DNA of 36,612 bases from an uncultured Alphaproteobacteria bacterium (GCA_937895955.1 CALAZI010000069.1:1-36612); one strand, 5' to 3'. Shown: positions 25,080-33,271, counted from the stretch's first letter. The notes: a model not told the origin generated them from the letters alone. Numbers and translations: made by a program.

Positions 25080-25999
25080 ACCCCTGTTCCCATTAGTCTT
25101 TTACAGACATCATCGAGCTGATCGAGGCTGCGATAGCCGATCGTCAGGACGCCTGATCCTTTCGGCGTATGATCGATCGACACCTCAAGCCCGAGGGCCG
25201 CGGCGAGGTCCGCTTCAAGCGCGCGGGTGTCGGCGTCTTTTTTTCCGGGTACGGAGGGTTTCGCCGGCTCGCGCGCAATTGCGCCAGGCTTCGCCGGCGG
25301 CGCTTCATTCAGCCTACGGACAAAACTTTCGGTGTCGCGGACGTTGAGCCCGGCTTTGAGAACATGGGCGAGCGCCTCGTCCGGCTTGTCGGCGCCGAGG
25401 AGCGCCCGGGCGTGCCCCATCGAGAGAGCGCCCTCCTCGACCGCCTTTCGGCACTTCGACGGCAAAGTCATGAGGCGCATCATGTTGGCGACATGGCTGC
25501 GCGATTTGCCGACCGCCTTCGAAATCTCGTCCTGCGTCCGGCCGTAGACATCGGCGAGGCGGGCGTAGGCGGCCGCCTCCTCCATCGGATTGAGGTCGAC
25601 CCGCTGGACGTTTTCAATGAGGGCGATCTCCGCCGCCTCCGTGTCGTCAAGCTCGCGAATGACGACCGGAACGTCATGGACGCCAGCGCGCTGCGCGGCC
25701 CGCCAGCGCCGCTCGCCGGCGACGATCTCGTATTCGTCACGGCCGGCCGCCGGGCGGACGAGGAGCGGCTGCAGGAGCCCGCGGGCGCGGATCGAACTCG
25801 CCAGCTCCTCGATCGCATCATCATTGAAATGGCGGCGCGGCTGGTCGGGGTTGGGGCGTAAATGTTCGATCGGCAGCGTTGAAAGACGCTTGCCCGGCGC
25901 GCCGGCCGCAACCGGCTCCTCGCGCCTCAGCGCCGGGGCGTCGCCCAGCAGCGCGTCAAGGCCGCGTCCCAATCCCCTCGCCTTTTTCATGGCGTTCAT
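25076..25999 (-). CDS. parB: Chromosome-partitioning protein ParB
   Basis: This 307-residue CTPase and parS-binding protein has NPDQPRRHF (about 50-58), the CTP-binding GERRWRA at 95-101, ENVQRVDLNPMEE at 129-141, and a helix-turn-helix at about 155-176 (TQDEISKAVGKSRSHVANM). A linker and a C-terminal dimerisation domain follow. It loads on parS sites, six of which are visible at 27433-30302, and spreads as a CTP-dependent clamp to organise and segregate the origin. ATG 25999 has GAGGAGGAG just upstream, overlapping the parA stop; another ATG nine bases on (25990) also begins MKKARGLGRGL. It is cotranscribed with parA (10-bp gap). Confidence 0.97.
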   Translation of the reverse strand: MNAMKKARGLGRGLDALLGDAPALRREEPVAAGAPGKRLSTLPIEHLRPNPDQPRRHFNDDAIEELASSIRARGLLQPLLVRPAAGRDEYEIVAGERRWRAAQRAGVHDVPVVIRELDDTEAAEIALIENVQRVDLNPMEEAAAYARLADVYGRTQDEISKAVGKSRSHVANMMRLMTLPSKCRKAVEEGALSMGHARALLGADKPDEALAHVLKAGLNVRDTESFVRRLNEAPPAKPGAIAREPAKPSVPGKKDADTRALEADLAAALGLEVSIDHTPKGSGVLTIGYRSLDQLDDVCKRLMGTGV

Positions 26000-26009
26000 C
26001 GGCTCCTCC

Positions 26010-26831
26010 TCACGCCGCCTCGCGCGCGTCGCGCTCGCGCTGGATGACCTCGCTCGCCAGGCGGATATAGGCCTGGCTGCCGGCGCATTTGAGATCGTAA
26101 AGAAGCGCCGGCTTGCCGTGGCTCGGCGCTTCGGAAATCCGAACGTTTCGCGGAATGACCGTCTCGTAGACCTTCGCTCCCATATGCGCGCGGACGTCCT
26201 CCTCAACCGCGTTCGCCAGATTGTTGCGACCGTCGACCATGGTGAGGACGACGCCCTGCAATTCGAGCCGCGGATTAATCCGTGTACGGACGGTCTCGAT
26301 CGTCCGCATGATCTGCGACAGCCCTTCAAGCGCGAAGAACTCCGCCTGCAACGGAATGATGACGGCGTCCGACGCGGCGAGCGCGTTGATCGTCAGCAAG
26401 GACAGCGACGGCGGGCAATCAATCAGGACGTAGGACGTGTCCGTTGAGCTCTTCAGATATTCGTCGAGCGCTTCGGCGAGGCGGAAATGGCGGCGCTCGG
26501 CGTCGATGAGCTCCACTTCGGCGCCGGCGAGGTCGACGCCTGCGGGCGCGAGTTTCAACCCGGGAATGCCGCTGTCGATGACGGCCGCCTCAAGGCGGTA
26601 TTCGCCCATCAGCGCGTCATAGGTCGTCACCGCGCGCATCGAGGCTTCAGAACCGAGGCCGGTCGATGCGTTTCCCTGCGGATCGAGATCGATGAGGAGA
26701 ACCTTCTCGCCGACGGCGGCGAGCGCAGTCGACAGGTTGATCGCGGTCGTCGTTTTGCCGACCCCGCCCTTCTGGTTCGCGATCGCGAGGATTCGCGGCT
26801 TGGAAGTTCGGGCGACGGCGCTATTTGTCAC
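26010..26831 (-). CDS. parA: Chromosome-partitioning ATPase ParA
   Basis: This 273-residue ATPase has the deviant Walker A motif KGGVGKTT at 21-28, the Walker A' region LIDLDPQGNASTGLG, a DCPPSLSLLT Walker B-type strand and the C-terminal segment AYIRLASEVIQRE. With ParB it moves replicated origins along the cell; in related bacteria it is essential. The start is GTG 26831 because no ATG lies between it and the P-loop; there is no clear ribosome site, so translation may be coupled to rsmG, which ends 7 bp upstream. Confidence 0.97.
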   Translation of the reverse strand: MTNSAVARTSKPRILAIANQKGGVGKTTTAINLSTALAAVGEKVLLIDLDPQGNASTGLGSEASMRAVTTYDALMGEYRLEAAVIDSGIPGLKLAPAGVDLAGAEVELIDAERRHFRLAEALDEYLKSSTDTSYVLIDCPPSLSLLTINALAASDAVIIPLQAEFFALEGLSQIMRTIETVRTRINPRLELQGVVLTMVDGRNNLANAVEEDVRAHMGAKVYETVIPRNVRISEAPSHGKPALLYDLKCAGSQAYIRLASEVIQRERDAREAA

Positions 26832-26838
26832 GGCGGTT

Positions 26839-27489
26839 TCAGTTTTTGGCGGGGGTATGACGCCCCTTAGGCTTCAAATGACGAATTTCGAGAATGGTAG
26901 AGCCGGGGCTCGTCACGCTCGGATGTTTCACCACGTCCATATGCCAAGATTTAGCGGCGTCGGTCAATTCAGCCTCAACATCTTGTCCTTTTGGGAAGAT
27001 GAGGGTTGTCTTTTCATCGGCGATTTCATGGGCGTAAGGGAGAAGCTTGCCAAGTTGGGCGAGCGCTCGCGCAGTCACGACATCTGGCGGAGAAACGGTA
27101 ATACTTTCAATGCGTTCCGGTAATACCCTGGCATTCGTGAGGCGCATGGCCTCAATCGCTGCGGATAAAAACGCGGCTTTCTTGCCGATCGATTCGACAA
27201 GAGTGACTTTAAGACCGTCGTCGGCGCCCATGGCCGCGAGGACAAGCCCCGGAAAGCCGGCGCCGCTGCCGAGATCGACGAGCGTTTTCGCGCCTTCCGG
27301 AATTAGCGCATAAAGCTGCGCGCAGTCGCGGTAATGCCTTGACCAGCGATCCTCTATCGTCGATCGGGCGATGAGATTATGCCGGGACGACCAATCAAGG
27401 AGCGCCAAGTCATAGGCTTCAAGGCGCTCGGTCATTTCACGTGAAAGGCCGAATTCCGCGGCCAGCGCCTCTGGGCCGTAGGAGGTCAT
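26839..27489 (-). CDS. rsmG: 16S rRNA (guanine527-N7) methyltransferase RsmG
   Basis: This 216-residue class I methyltransferase (older name GidB) methylates G527 of 16S rRNA. The SAM-binding motif DLGSGAGFPG is at 72-81, with WSSRHNL at about 33-39 and VTARALAQLGKLLPYA further on. The ATG overlaps the mnmG stop in an ATGA (27486-27489). A parS-like core, TTTCACGTGAAA at 27435-27446, lies in its first 20 codons, where it encodes part of LSREM. Confidence 0.95.
   Translation of the reverse strand: MTSYGPEALAAEFGLSREMTERLEAYDLALLDWSSRHNLIARSTIEDRWSRHYRDCAQLYALIPEGAKTLVDLGSGAGFPGLVLAAMGADDGLKVTLVESIGKKAAFLSAAIEAMRLTNARVLPERIESITVSPPDVVTARALAQLGKLLPYAHEIADEKTTLIFPKGQDVEAELTDAAKSWHMDVVKHPSVTSPGSTILEIRHLKPKGRHTPAKN
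27433..27448. other. parS-like site A (core only), inside rsmG
   Basis: CATTTCACGTGAAAGG matches the 12-bp core of the parS consensus TGTTTCACGTGAAACA and differs at the two outer bases on each side. It is the weakest match of the six and is likely a low-affinity ParB site or marginal. Confidence 0.55.
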
Positions 27490-29372
27490 CCCGCCGCACG
27501 CTCATTCTTTTTGATCCACGAGAGAAGGACCGCAAGCGCGGCGGGCGTCACGCCCTCGACCCGTCCGGCCTGTCCGAGGGTCGCCGGCCGCGTCTCAAGC
27601 AATTTAAGGCGCACTTCATGGCTGAGCCCCTTGATCTCTCCGTAAGGGAGATCAGCGGGCAACCGCAGCGACTCATCCTTTTTAAAGGCGAGAATATCCG
27701 CCTCCTGCCGCTCAAGGTAACCGGAATAGAGCGCCTCGATCTCAAGCTGCTCGGCCACATCCGGACGCAACGCGCCGGCCTCAGGCCAGATCGCGGCGAG
27801 TTTTTTCAAATCGACGCCCGGGAGGGCCAGAAGATCGATGACATTGCGCCGACGGCCATCCTGGTTGATTGCGACGCCGTATTTAGCCGCCTCATTCGGG
27901 GTCATGCCGGTCGCGCGCGCCCACGCGCGCGCTTCGTCCAGAAGACGGCGTTTCACGTGAAACGCCGCCGCCCTTTCCTTGCCTGCAAGCCCCAGCCCTT
28001 CGCCGCGCGCTGTGAGGCGCAGATCGGCGTTGTCGGCGCGCAGGGTCAGCCGGTACTCCGCCCGGCTCGTAAACATACGGTAGGGCTCGGTGACGCCGCG
28101 CGTGACAAGATCATCGATCAGAACGCCGAGATAGCCTTCAGCCCGGTCAATCAGGACGGGGCCTGACCCGCCGGCCTTTGCCGCCGCATTGGCCCCGGCG
28201 AGAAGCCCCTGCGCCGCCGCCTCCTCATAGCCGGTCGTGCCGTTGATCTGCCCCGCCAGGAACAGCCCTTCGAGCCGTTTGGTTTCCAGCGTCGGGTAGA
28301 GTTCGCGCGGATCGACATAGTCATATTCGATCGCATAGGCGTGGCGGATGACCTGCGCCTTCTCCAGCCCCGGTATGGTCGCGAGAAACTCATCCTGAAC
28401 CGGTTCCGGAAGCGAGGTCGAGATTCCGTTCGGATAGACGGTATGATCGTCCAGGCCTTCCGGCTCGAGGAAAATCTGGTGGCTCTCCTTTTCAGAGAAC
28501 CTGACGATCTTATCCTCAATCGACGGGCAATAGCGCGGACCACGGCCGGAAATGCCGCCGCCATAGACCGCCGACTTTTCCAGATTGCGCTCTATGACCG
28601 CGTGCGTCGCCTTCGTCGTATGGGTGATGCCGCACGCAATCTGCGGCGTGCGGATCGCGTCGGTGAGGAACGAAAACGGGATAGGATTGGCGTCGGCGGG
28701 CTGCATTTCGAGACCCGCCCAGTCGATCGTCCGGCCGTCGAGGCGCGCCGGCGTCCCGGTTTTGAGCCTACCCATCTGAAAACCGATGGCGTAGAGCCGG
28801 TCCGAAAGGCCGACCGCCGGGGGTTCGACGCCGTCTTTTTTAGCGCGTCCTGCTGGAATCCGTTTCTCGCCGATATGGATGACGCCCTTGAGAAACGTGC
28901 CGGTCGTCAGGACGACGGCGCCGGCGCGATAAACGGCGCCGTTGGCGTCGACGACCCCCTCAACCCGCATTTCACGTGAAACAAGGACGTCTTCCGCCGC
29001 CGCCTCGACAACGGTCAGATTGGCGGTCGCGGCGATCGCGCCCTGCATCTGGTTTCGGTAAAGCTTGCGGTCCGCCTGACTGCGCGGGCCCCTCACCGCA
29101 GGCCCCTTCGACCTGTTGAGCATACGGAACTGAATGCCGGCCCGGTCGATGACGCGCCCCATAAGCCCGTCGAGGGCGTCAATTTCCCGAACCAGGTGGC
29201 CCTTGCCGAGACCGCCGATCGCCGGATTGCAGGACATCTCGCCGATCGTCGCCTCAGAATGGGTGAGAAGGAGCGTCTTTGCGCCCATGCGGGCGGCGGC
29301 GGCGGCGGCCTCACAGCCCGCATGGCCGCCGCCGATAACGACGACATCCCAGATCCGGTCGGAAGAATTCAT
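27486..29372 (-). CDS. mnmG: tRNA uridine-5-carboxymethylaminomethyl(34) synthesis enzyme MnmG
   Basis: This 628-residue FAD protein (GidA) forms a complex with MnmE to modify wobble U34 of certain tRNAs. The FAD-binding motif VVIGGGHAGCEAA lies at about 11-23, then EMSCNPAIGGLGKGHLVREIDALDG, RFRMLN-type and RGPRSQADRKLYR sequence, and GQINGTTGYEEAAAQGLLAG. The C-terminal helical domain (YSGYLERQEADI, GVTPAALAVLLS) binds MnmE. ATG 29372 is the family start, although no Shine-Dalgarno is visible; longer in-frame starts add unrelated residues. Two parS sites lie inside the gene. Unusually, 452 bp holding a divergent small gene separate it from mnmE. Confidence 0.97.
   Translation of the reverse strand: MNSSDRIWDVVVIGGGHAGCEAAAAAARMGAKTLLLTHSEATIGEMSCNPAIGGLGKGHLVREIDALDGLMGRVIDRAGIQFRMLNRSKGPAVRGPRSQADRKLYRNQMQGAIAATANLTVVEAAAEDVLVSREMRVEGVVDANGAVYRAGAVVLTTGTFLKGVIHIGEKRIPAGRAKKDGVEPPAVGLSDRLYAIGFQMGRLKTGTPARLDGRTIDWAGLEMQPADANPIPFSFLTDAIRTPQIACGITHTTKATHAVIERNLEKSAVYGGGISGRGPRYCPSIEDKIVRFSEKESHQIFLEPEGLDDHTVYPNGISTSLPEPVQDEFLATIPGLEKAQVIRHAYAIEYDYVDPRELYPTLETKRLEGLFLAGQINGTTGYEEAAAQGLLAGANAAAKAGGSGPVLIDRAEGYLGVLIDDLVTRGVTEPYRMFTSRAEYRLTLRADNADLRLTARGEGLGLAGKERAAAFHVKRRLLDEARAWARATGMTPNEAAKYGVAINQDGRRRNVIDLLALPGVDLKKLAAIWPEAGALRPDVAEQLEIEALYSGYLERQEADILAFKKDESLRLPADLPYGEIKGLSHEVRLKLLETRPATLGQAGRVEGVTPAALAVLLSWIKKNERAAG
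27946..27967. other. parS site B, inside mnmG
   Basis: The central CGTTTCACGTGAAACG (27949-27964) matches parS at 14 of 16 positions. The dyad extends to a perfect 22-bp palindrome over 27946-27967. It encodes FHVKR within MnmG. It should be a strong ParB-binding site. Confidence 0.88.
28968..28983. other. parS site C, inside mnmG
   Basis: CATTTCACGTGAAACA matches the parS consensus at 14 of 16 positions, with one half-site intact (GTGAAACA). It encodes VSREM in MnmG. Confidence 0.82.
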
Positions 29373-29556
29373 GGCGCGCCATATAAGATGTCTGATGCGG
29401 CATGGGAACGATAATCGCTCGTCCGCGCAATTGAAGTTGCGCCCGTAAATCGGGCCTTTCTGAACATTCGGCAATAAAATCGTCGCGACGGCGATTGCGG
29501 CACGGCCGCTGCATTTACGTCCTGTTAAGGGAGCGCAAGTCCCGGGAGGCTGGAAA
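29373..29556. promoter_or_regulatory. Divergent region between mnmG and the small plus-strand gene
   Basis: In these 184 bp, GCGCAA (29425-29430)/TTGCGC (29437-29442) and GCCCG (29441-29445)/CGGGC (29451-29455) form two small hairpins sharing two bases, 53-83 nt upstream of the mnmG ATG. TTTA-N7-TTAA at 29514-29528 is one base from a full CtrA box and lies 28 bp before the ATG at 29557. GGGAGG at 29544-29549 is the ribosome site of that gene. The promoter for mnmG is probably here, but it could not be assigned. Confidence 0.5.
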
Positions 29557-29793
29557 ATGAATACAAATGCTGGAGCCGCCTTGGTCGTCGGAGGGGCGTT
29601 TGGAAAACGGATGTCTCAAAAACCCAATTGCGAGGCCGATCTGTCCGCGCTGCTCGACAAAAGGCTTCGGGAAAAAATCGGCAATTACGAGCGGGCGGCG
29701 CGCAAGCTGAAAGTCGTCGGCCAGACTGACGCCGCCGAAGCGTTGGCGAGAGCCGCAAGCCGGCTGAGGCACATCACGCTCAGCGCCGCTTAA
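29557..29793 (+). CDS. Unrecognised small protein between mnmG and mnmE
   Basis: I do not recognise this 78-residue protein. After a short hydrophobic start (AGAALVVGGAFG) it is predicted helical and charged: CEADLSALLDKRLREKIGNY, ERAARKLKVVGQTDAAEALARAASRLRHI. There is no clear signal peptide and only one cysteine. A strong GGGAGG lies 7 nt before the ATG, and a second ATG (29611, MSQKPNC) also has a purine-rich lead. It is encoded opposite to mnmG and mnmE in the gap that splits them. A near-consensus CtrA box upstream suggests cell-cycle control. Good ribosome site, codon usage and charge pattern argue that it is real. Confidence 0.65.
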   Translation: MNTNAGAALVVGGAFGKRMSQKPNCEADLSALLDKRLREKIGNYERAARKLKVVGQTDAAEALARAASRLRHITLSAA

Positions 29794-29807
29794 ATGGAAA
29801 ATCGGCG

Positions 29808-29825
29808 GCGCTTCACGTGAAGCGC
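29808..29825. other. parS-like site D, at the mnmE stop codon
   Basis: The perfect 18-bp palindrome GCGCTTCACGTGAAGCGC has the parS centre CACGTG with TTC/GAA arms, but C/G replaces T/A at the fourth base from each end of the 16-mer. It lies just after mnmE and overlaps the first base of its stop codon. It is a variant site whose ParB affinity is uncertain. Confidence 0.6.
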
Positions 29826-31225
29826 TACTTGCCGATGCAGAAGCTTGAAAAAATGGCGTCGAGGACGTCCTCGACGTTGACATCGCCGGTAATACGCCCA
29901 AGCGCCCGAGAGGCGAGGCGGACATCCTCGGCGGCGAGCTCGGCCTGACCTGCAAGCCTGGTCCGCGCGGCTCGAAGGTGGGCGACAGCGTCCGTCACTG
30001 CGGCGGTATGGCGGGCGCGGGTCAACGGGACGTCCTCGCTCAGGCAGATATTTCGCGCCGCATCGGTAAGGGCGGCGAGAAAGGTCTCACAACCCTCCCC
30101 GGTTCGCACGGACATACCGAACGTCCGCTCCCCCAGTCCGACTGGGACATCCTGTCCCAAAATGAGGTCGATCTTGTTCAGGATGACGAAGTCTCCCTCG
30201 CGCAAAAGGCCATACTTGGCGTTTTCCACTACTTCAGGTTGAGTATCGAGGCCGAATGTTCCACGTGGAACACTACCGGGCTGAAACGTTTCACGTGAAA
30301 CATCGATCATCAGTATACGGATGTCCGCTTTTTCGGCAGTCATCCGTGTACGCCTTATTCCCTCGATTTCTATCGGATCTGCGCTGTTTTCGCGCAGTCC
30401 GGCCGTATCAAATAGGGACGCGGCGATCCCGCCGAGGTCGAGCCTCACCTCAATGACGTCGCGGGTCGTGCCGGGGGTTGCGGAGACGATTGCGCGATCG
30501 GAGCCGGCGAGCCTGTTCAGCAGAGAGGACTTGCCGGCGTTCGGCGCGCCGATGATCGCGATTTTCAGGCCCTCGCGCAGGGCCATCGCCCCTTTTGAGG
30601 CGGCGCGGCTTTTTTCAAGTTCCTCGATCAGGGCGTCGATTTCCGGGGCGGCGCGCGCGGCGATCGCCGCCGGCACATCGCTTTCGTCGGGAAAATCAAT
30701 ATCGGCTTCGAGCGGCGTCATGATCGCCAGAAGCCGTTTCCGCCAGCCGGCCGCAAGCTTGGAGAGGCGGCCCTCAAACTGCCCCAAAGCCTGCATTCTC
30801 TGAAGCTTCGTTTCGGCTTCGAGAAGATCGGCAAGCCCTTCGATTTCGGCAAGATCGAGCTTCCCGTTCAGCAACGCGCGCCGGGCGAACTCGCCGGCCT
30901 CCGCCGGGCGCGCGCCGAATGCTGAAAGCGCGTCAAAGAGAGCCCCCTCGATCGCCGCGCCGCCATGCAGATGCAGCTCTACGACGTCTTCCCCAGTGAA
31001 ACTCGCCGGCCCGCGGAAGGGTAGGACCAGCCCTTTGTCGATGAGATCGCCGGTAAAGTCCCGTATCGAGCGTAGAGCGGCCCGGTTCGGCGCCGGCAGC
31101 GGTCCGCAGAGCCGTTCGGCGACCGAAAACGCCGCCGGCCCGGAAATCCGGAAGACGGCGACGCCCGCCTTGCCGGCGCCCGAAGCGCGCGCAAATATTG
31201 TTACAGGTGCCGCCGGCATCCTCAT
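29825..31225 (-). CDS. mnmE: tRNA-modification GTPase MnmE
   Basis: This 466-residue GTPase (TrmE/ThdF) works with MnmG on U34 of tRNA. The N-terminal tetrahydrofolate-binding domain is at 1-120. G1 is GAPNAGKSS at 226-234, the TPGTTRDV switch at about 250-257, DTAG at 273-276, NKID at 350-353, and the C-terminal CIGK motif is intact. The segment between DTAG and NKID is about ten residues longer than I recall for E. coli; it carries VSRET and VPRGT, which are encoded by two parS sites. ATG 31225 has AAGG about 8 nt upstream; ATG 31219 is an alternative. The amidase gene is divergent, 112 bp away. Confidence 0.96.
   Translation of the reverse strand: MRMPAAPVTIFARASGAGKAGVAVFRISGPAAFSVAERLCGPLPAPNRAALRSIRDFTGDLIDKGLVLPFRGPASFTGEDVVELHLHGGAAIEGALFDALSAFGARPAEAGEFARRALLNGKLDLAEIEGLADLLEAETKLQRMQALGQFEGRLSKLAAGWRKRLLAIMTPLEADIDFPDESDVPAAIAARAAPEIDALIEELEKSRAASKGAMALREGLKIAIIGAPNAGKSSLLNRLAGSDRAIVSATPGTTRDVIEVRLDLGGIAASLFDTAGLRENSADPIEIEGIRRTRMTAEKADIRILMIDVSRETFQPGSVPRGTFGLDTQPEVVENAKYGLLREGDFVILNKIDLILGQDVPVGLGERTFGMSVRTGEGCETFLAALTDAARNICLSEDVPLTRARHTAAVTDAVAHLRAARTRLAGQAELAAEDVRLASRALGRITGDVNVEDVLDAIFSSFCIGK
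30257..30272. other. parS site E, inside mnmE
   Basis: TGTTCCACGTGGAACA is a perfect 16-bp palindrome that keeps both outer TGTT/AACA arms of parS, with a symmetrical C/G change next to CACGTG. It encodes VPRGT in MnmE. Its centre is exactly 30 bp from that of site F. Confidence 0.85.
30287..30302. other. parS site F, inside mnmE
   Basis: CGTTTCACGTGAAACA differs from the parS consensus at only one of 16 positions (C for T at the first base). It encodes VSRET in MnmE. With site E it forms a close pair. Confidence 0.9.
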
Positions 31226-31337
31226 CGCGACGCCTTCTAGGCTATCCGGCGCCGCGCCGCCATGCTGGACGCCGACCCCGGTCAGGGTGAAATTAACGGT
31301 CCGGGCCGACGGCGGCGCAGGGTTAATCAGGGCGCAT

Positions 31338-32759
31338 ATGGCGAACGTTCGCAGGCCAAGCCGACGTCAGGCTTTGGCTGGATTGGGGTCTGTCGCGATC
31401 GCCGCGTGCGCGAACCGGCGTTTTGCGTCGGATGATCTCACTCTTCTCGGCATCAAGGAACTCAGTGACGGGTTTTCAGCCCGCAGGTTCTCGCCGGTCG
31501 ACGCCGTCGACGCCTGTCTCGCCCGCATCAATCGGTTTGACGGGATCATAAACGCCTTCATCGCACTCGACCATGTCGGCGCGCGGGAGGCGGCGGGGCG
31601 CGCTTCGTCAGATATCTCCGCCGGCCAAAAGCGCGGCCCGCTGCACGGCGTTCCCATCGCCATAAAGGACAATATTGACGTGGCCGGCTTTCCTCGCACC
31701 GCCGCAAGCAATGCGTATACAGATTATTGGCCGGCGGCGGATGCCGAAGCGGTCAGGCGATTGAAAGCCGCCGGGGCGATCATCCTCGGCAAACTGAACA
31801 TGCACGAACTCGCTTTTGGGGCGACCGGCGCCGTCAGCAATGTCGGGCCGGCGCGCAATCCGTGGAACCCCGACCGCATCACTGGCGGATCATCGAGCGG
31901 CGCGGCGGCGGCGGTTGCCGCCGGTTTTTGCTACGCCGCCGTTGGAACCGATACCGGCGGCTCAATCCGCATACCCGCTTCCATGTGCGGCGTTTGCGGG
32001 CTGAAACCAACTTATGGCCGGATCAGCGTCAATGGCGTGATGCCGCTTTCGCAAACCTACGATCATCTAGGGCCGCTTTGCCGTTCCGTCGCCGATCTCT
32101 CAATCATGCTCGCGGCTATGGATGGAAATCCGGCGCCAGCAGCTCCCAAACCCGTCAGTTCCTTGCGGCTTGGCGCGCTCAGCCGGCCGCTTGATTATTG
32201 CGACGCCGGTTTCTCCGCCGAGATCCGGGAGGCGTTTGACGCCGCGCTTGAGGTTCTTCGCGTCGGGGTCGCCGAGATCGTCAACGCGGCTCTTCCCGTT
32301 CCGGATTTTGATCGCATCATCGAGGCGGAAGCGTACCGCTATCACGCCGGCGCAATCGGCGCCGCGCCTGACAAATTCGATCCGCGAACGCTCGCGTCGC
32401 TGATGCGCGGCGCCGAAGTTTCTGACAGTGAACTCAATATGGCTCGCAAAGCGCTTGCAGATCGACGCATGGACGCGGCGGCCCTGTTCCATGATTTCGA
32501 TCTGGTTCTGATCCCGACGATGCTGAGAACCCCGCCGACGATCGACGAAGCCGGCGATCCGTTCGCCATGACCGAAGCCTGCACTTTTGTCTTCAATCAG
32601 CTCGGTTTGCCCGCGCTGACAGTGCCCTTCGGCGCGTTCCCTGACGGCATGCCGATGGGCCTTACAATCGGCGGCCCGCCAGGCTCCGAGGCGCAGATTC
32701 TATCCGTCGCCGGCCTGTATGAGCGCCAATCCGGATGGAACCGGCGACCTTCCCTTTGA
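31338..32759 (+). CDS. Amidase-signature hydrolase with Tat/lipoprotein signal
   Basis: This 473-residue amidase-signature enzyme has the Ser-cisSer-Lys triad: K110 (PIAIKDNID), S185 (GGSSSG) and S209 (GTDTGGSIRIPA). The spacings of 75 and 24 are those found in GatA. It hydrolyses an amide bond; the substrate is unknown. The N-terminus reads SRRQALAGLGSVAIAAC: a twin-arginine motif plus a lipobox with C24, so the enzyme is probably exported folded and lipid-anchored. It is therefore not the cytoplasmic GatA, and no gatB or gatC is nearby. ATG 31338 has AGGG about 6 nt upstream. It is divergent from mnmE. The DUF6489 gene converges with it, 4 bp away. Confidence 0.9.
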   Translation: MANVRRPSRRQALAGLGSVAIAACANRRFASDDLTLLGIKELSDGFSARRFSPVDAVDACLARINRFDGIINAFIALDHVGAREAAGRASSDISAGQKRGPLHGVPIAIKDNIDVAGFPRTAASNAYTDYWPAADAEAVRRLKAAGAIILGKLNMHELAFGATGAVSNVGPARNPWNPDRITGGSSSGAAAAVAAGFCYAAVGTDTGGSIRIPASMCGVCGLKPTYGRISVNGVMPLSQTYDHLGPLCRSVADLSIMLAAMDGNPAPAAPKPVSSLRLGALSRPLDYCDAGFSAEIREAFDAALEVLRVGVAEIVNAALPVPDFDRIIEAEAYRYHAGAIGAAPDKFDPRTLASLMRGAEVSDSELNMARKALADRRMDAAALFHDFDLVLIPTMLRTPPTIDEAGDPFAMTEACTFVFNQLGLPALTVPFGAFPDGMPMGLTIGGPPGSEAQILSVAGLYERQSGWNRRPSL

Positions 32760-32763
32760 TGCC

Positions 32764-33018
32764 TTATTTCTTTTTGCCGCCGCCCGTCGCCCCGCCCATC
32801 GCCGCGCCGAACAGGCCCTGCAGCGCATCCATGCCCTTGCCGCTCATCTCCATCCATTGCGCGACGAACCGCTCCGGATCGGCGAGCGTGTCCATATGAT
32901 CCTTTGCGCGCCGCGTCATTTCGGAAACAATCATGTCGTTGAGCGGCTGGACGTCAGGCATGCCGAAAAAAGCGCGCGCCTCTTCCGGCGTGCAGTCTAT
33001 GTTGATTGTCAGGCGCAT
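32764..33018 (-). CDS. DUF6489 family small protein
   Basis: This 84-residue protein begins MRLTINIDCTPEEARAFFGMPDVQPLND, which matches the DUF6489 family as I recall it from alphaproteobacteria. A helical middle (MIVSEMTRRAKDHMDTLADPE) is followed by QWMEMSGKGMDALQGLFG and a glycine-lysine tail. The function is unknown. ATG 33018 is chosen for the strong AAAGGAG 8 nt upstream. Confidence 0.85.
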   Translation of the reverse strand: MRLTINIDCTPEEARAFFGMPDVQPLNDMIVSEMTRRAKDHMDTLADPERFVAQWMEMSGKGMDALQGLFGAAMGGATGGGKKK

Positions 33019-33107
33019 CAGAAAAACTCCTTTGGCGTTGAGCATAGGCGATGCAAAAGAGAAGCGACAGGGACAAGATGCCCGCAAGCCATCAAGGGAG
33101 AAGACCC

Positions 33108-33191
33108 ATGCCGCGCGATGCGATCACCCTCGCCGATCCCGCGCTCAACGGCCCGCCCATCTCCCTCGGCGTTTACGCCGAAAAACCCTAG
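33108..33191 (+). CDS. Possible 27-residue peptide or gene remnant
   Basis: A very short frame begins at 33108 behind AGGGAGAAG and reads MPRDAITLADPALNGPPISL, then GVYAEKP and a stop. It lies in the 253-bp gap between the DUF6489 and quinone oxidoreductase genes. It could be a leader peptide, the N-terminus of a decayed gene, or chance. Nothing recognisable follows in the same frame after the stop; the rest of the gap holds GC-rich sequence and the ribosome site of the next gene. Confidence 0.2.
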   Translation: MPRDAITLADPALNGPPISLGVYAEKP

Positions 33192-33271
33192 TTTCTGAGC
33201 GGACGGGCGGGCTTCGCGCCCCGCCGCCGCTCGGCGCTGAAGTTAAAATTGAGGTCGCGGAGAGCTGAGTC

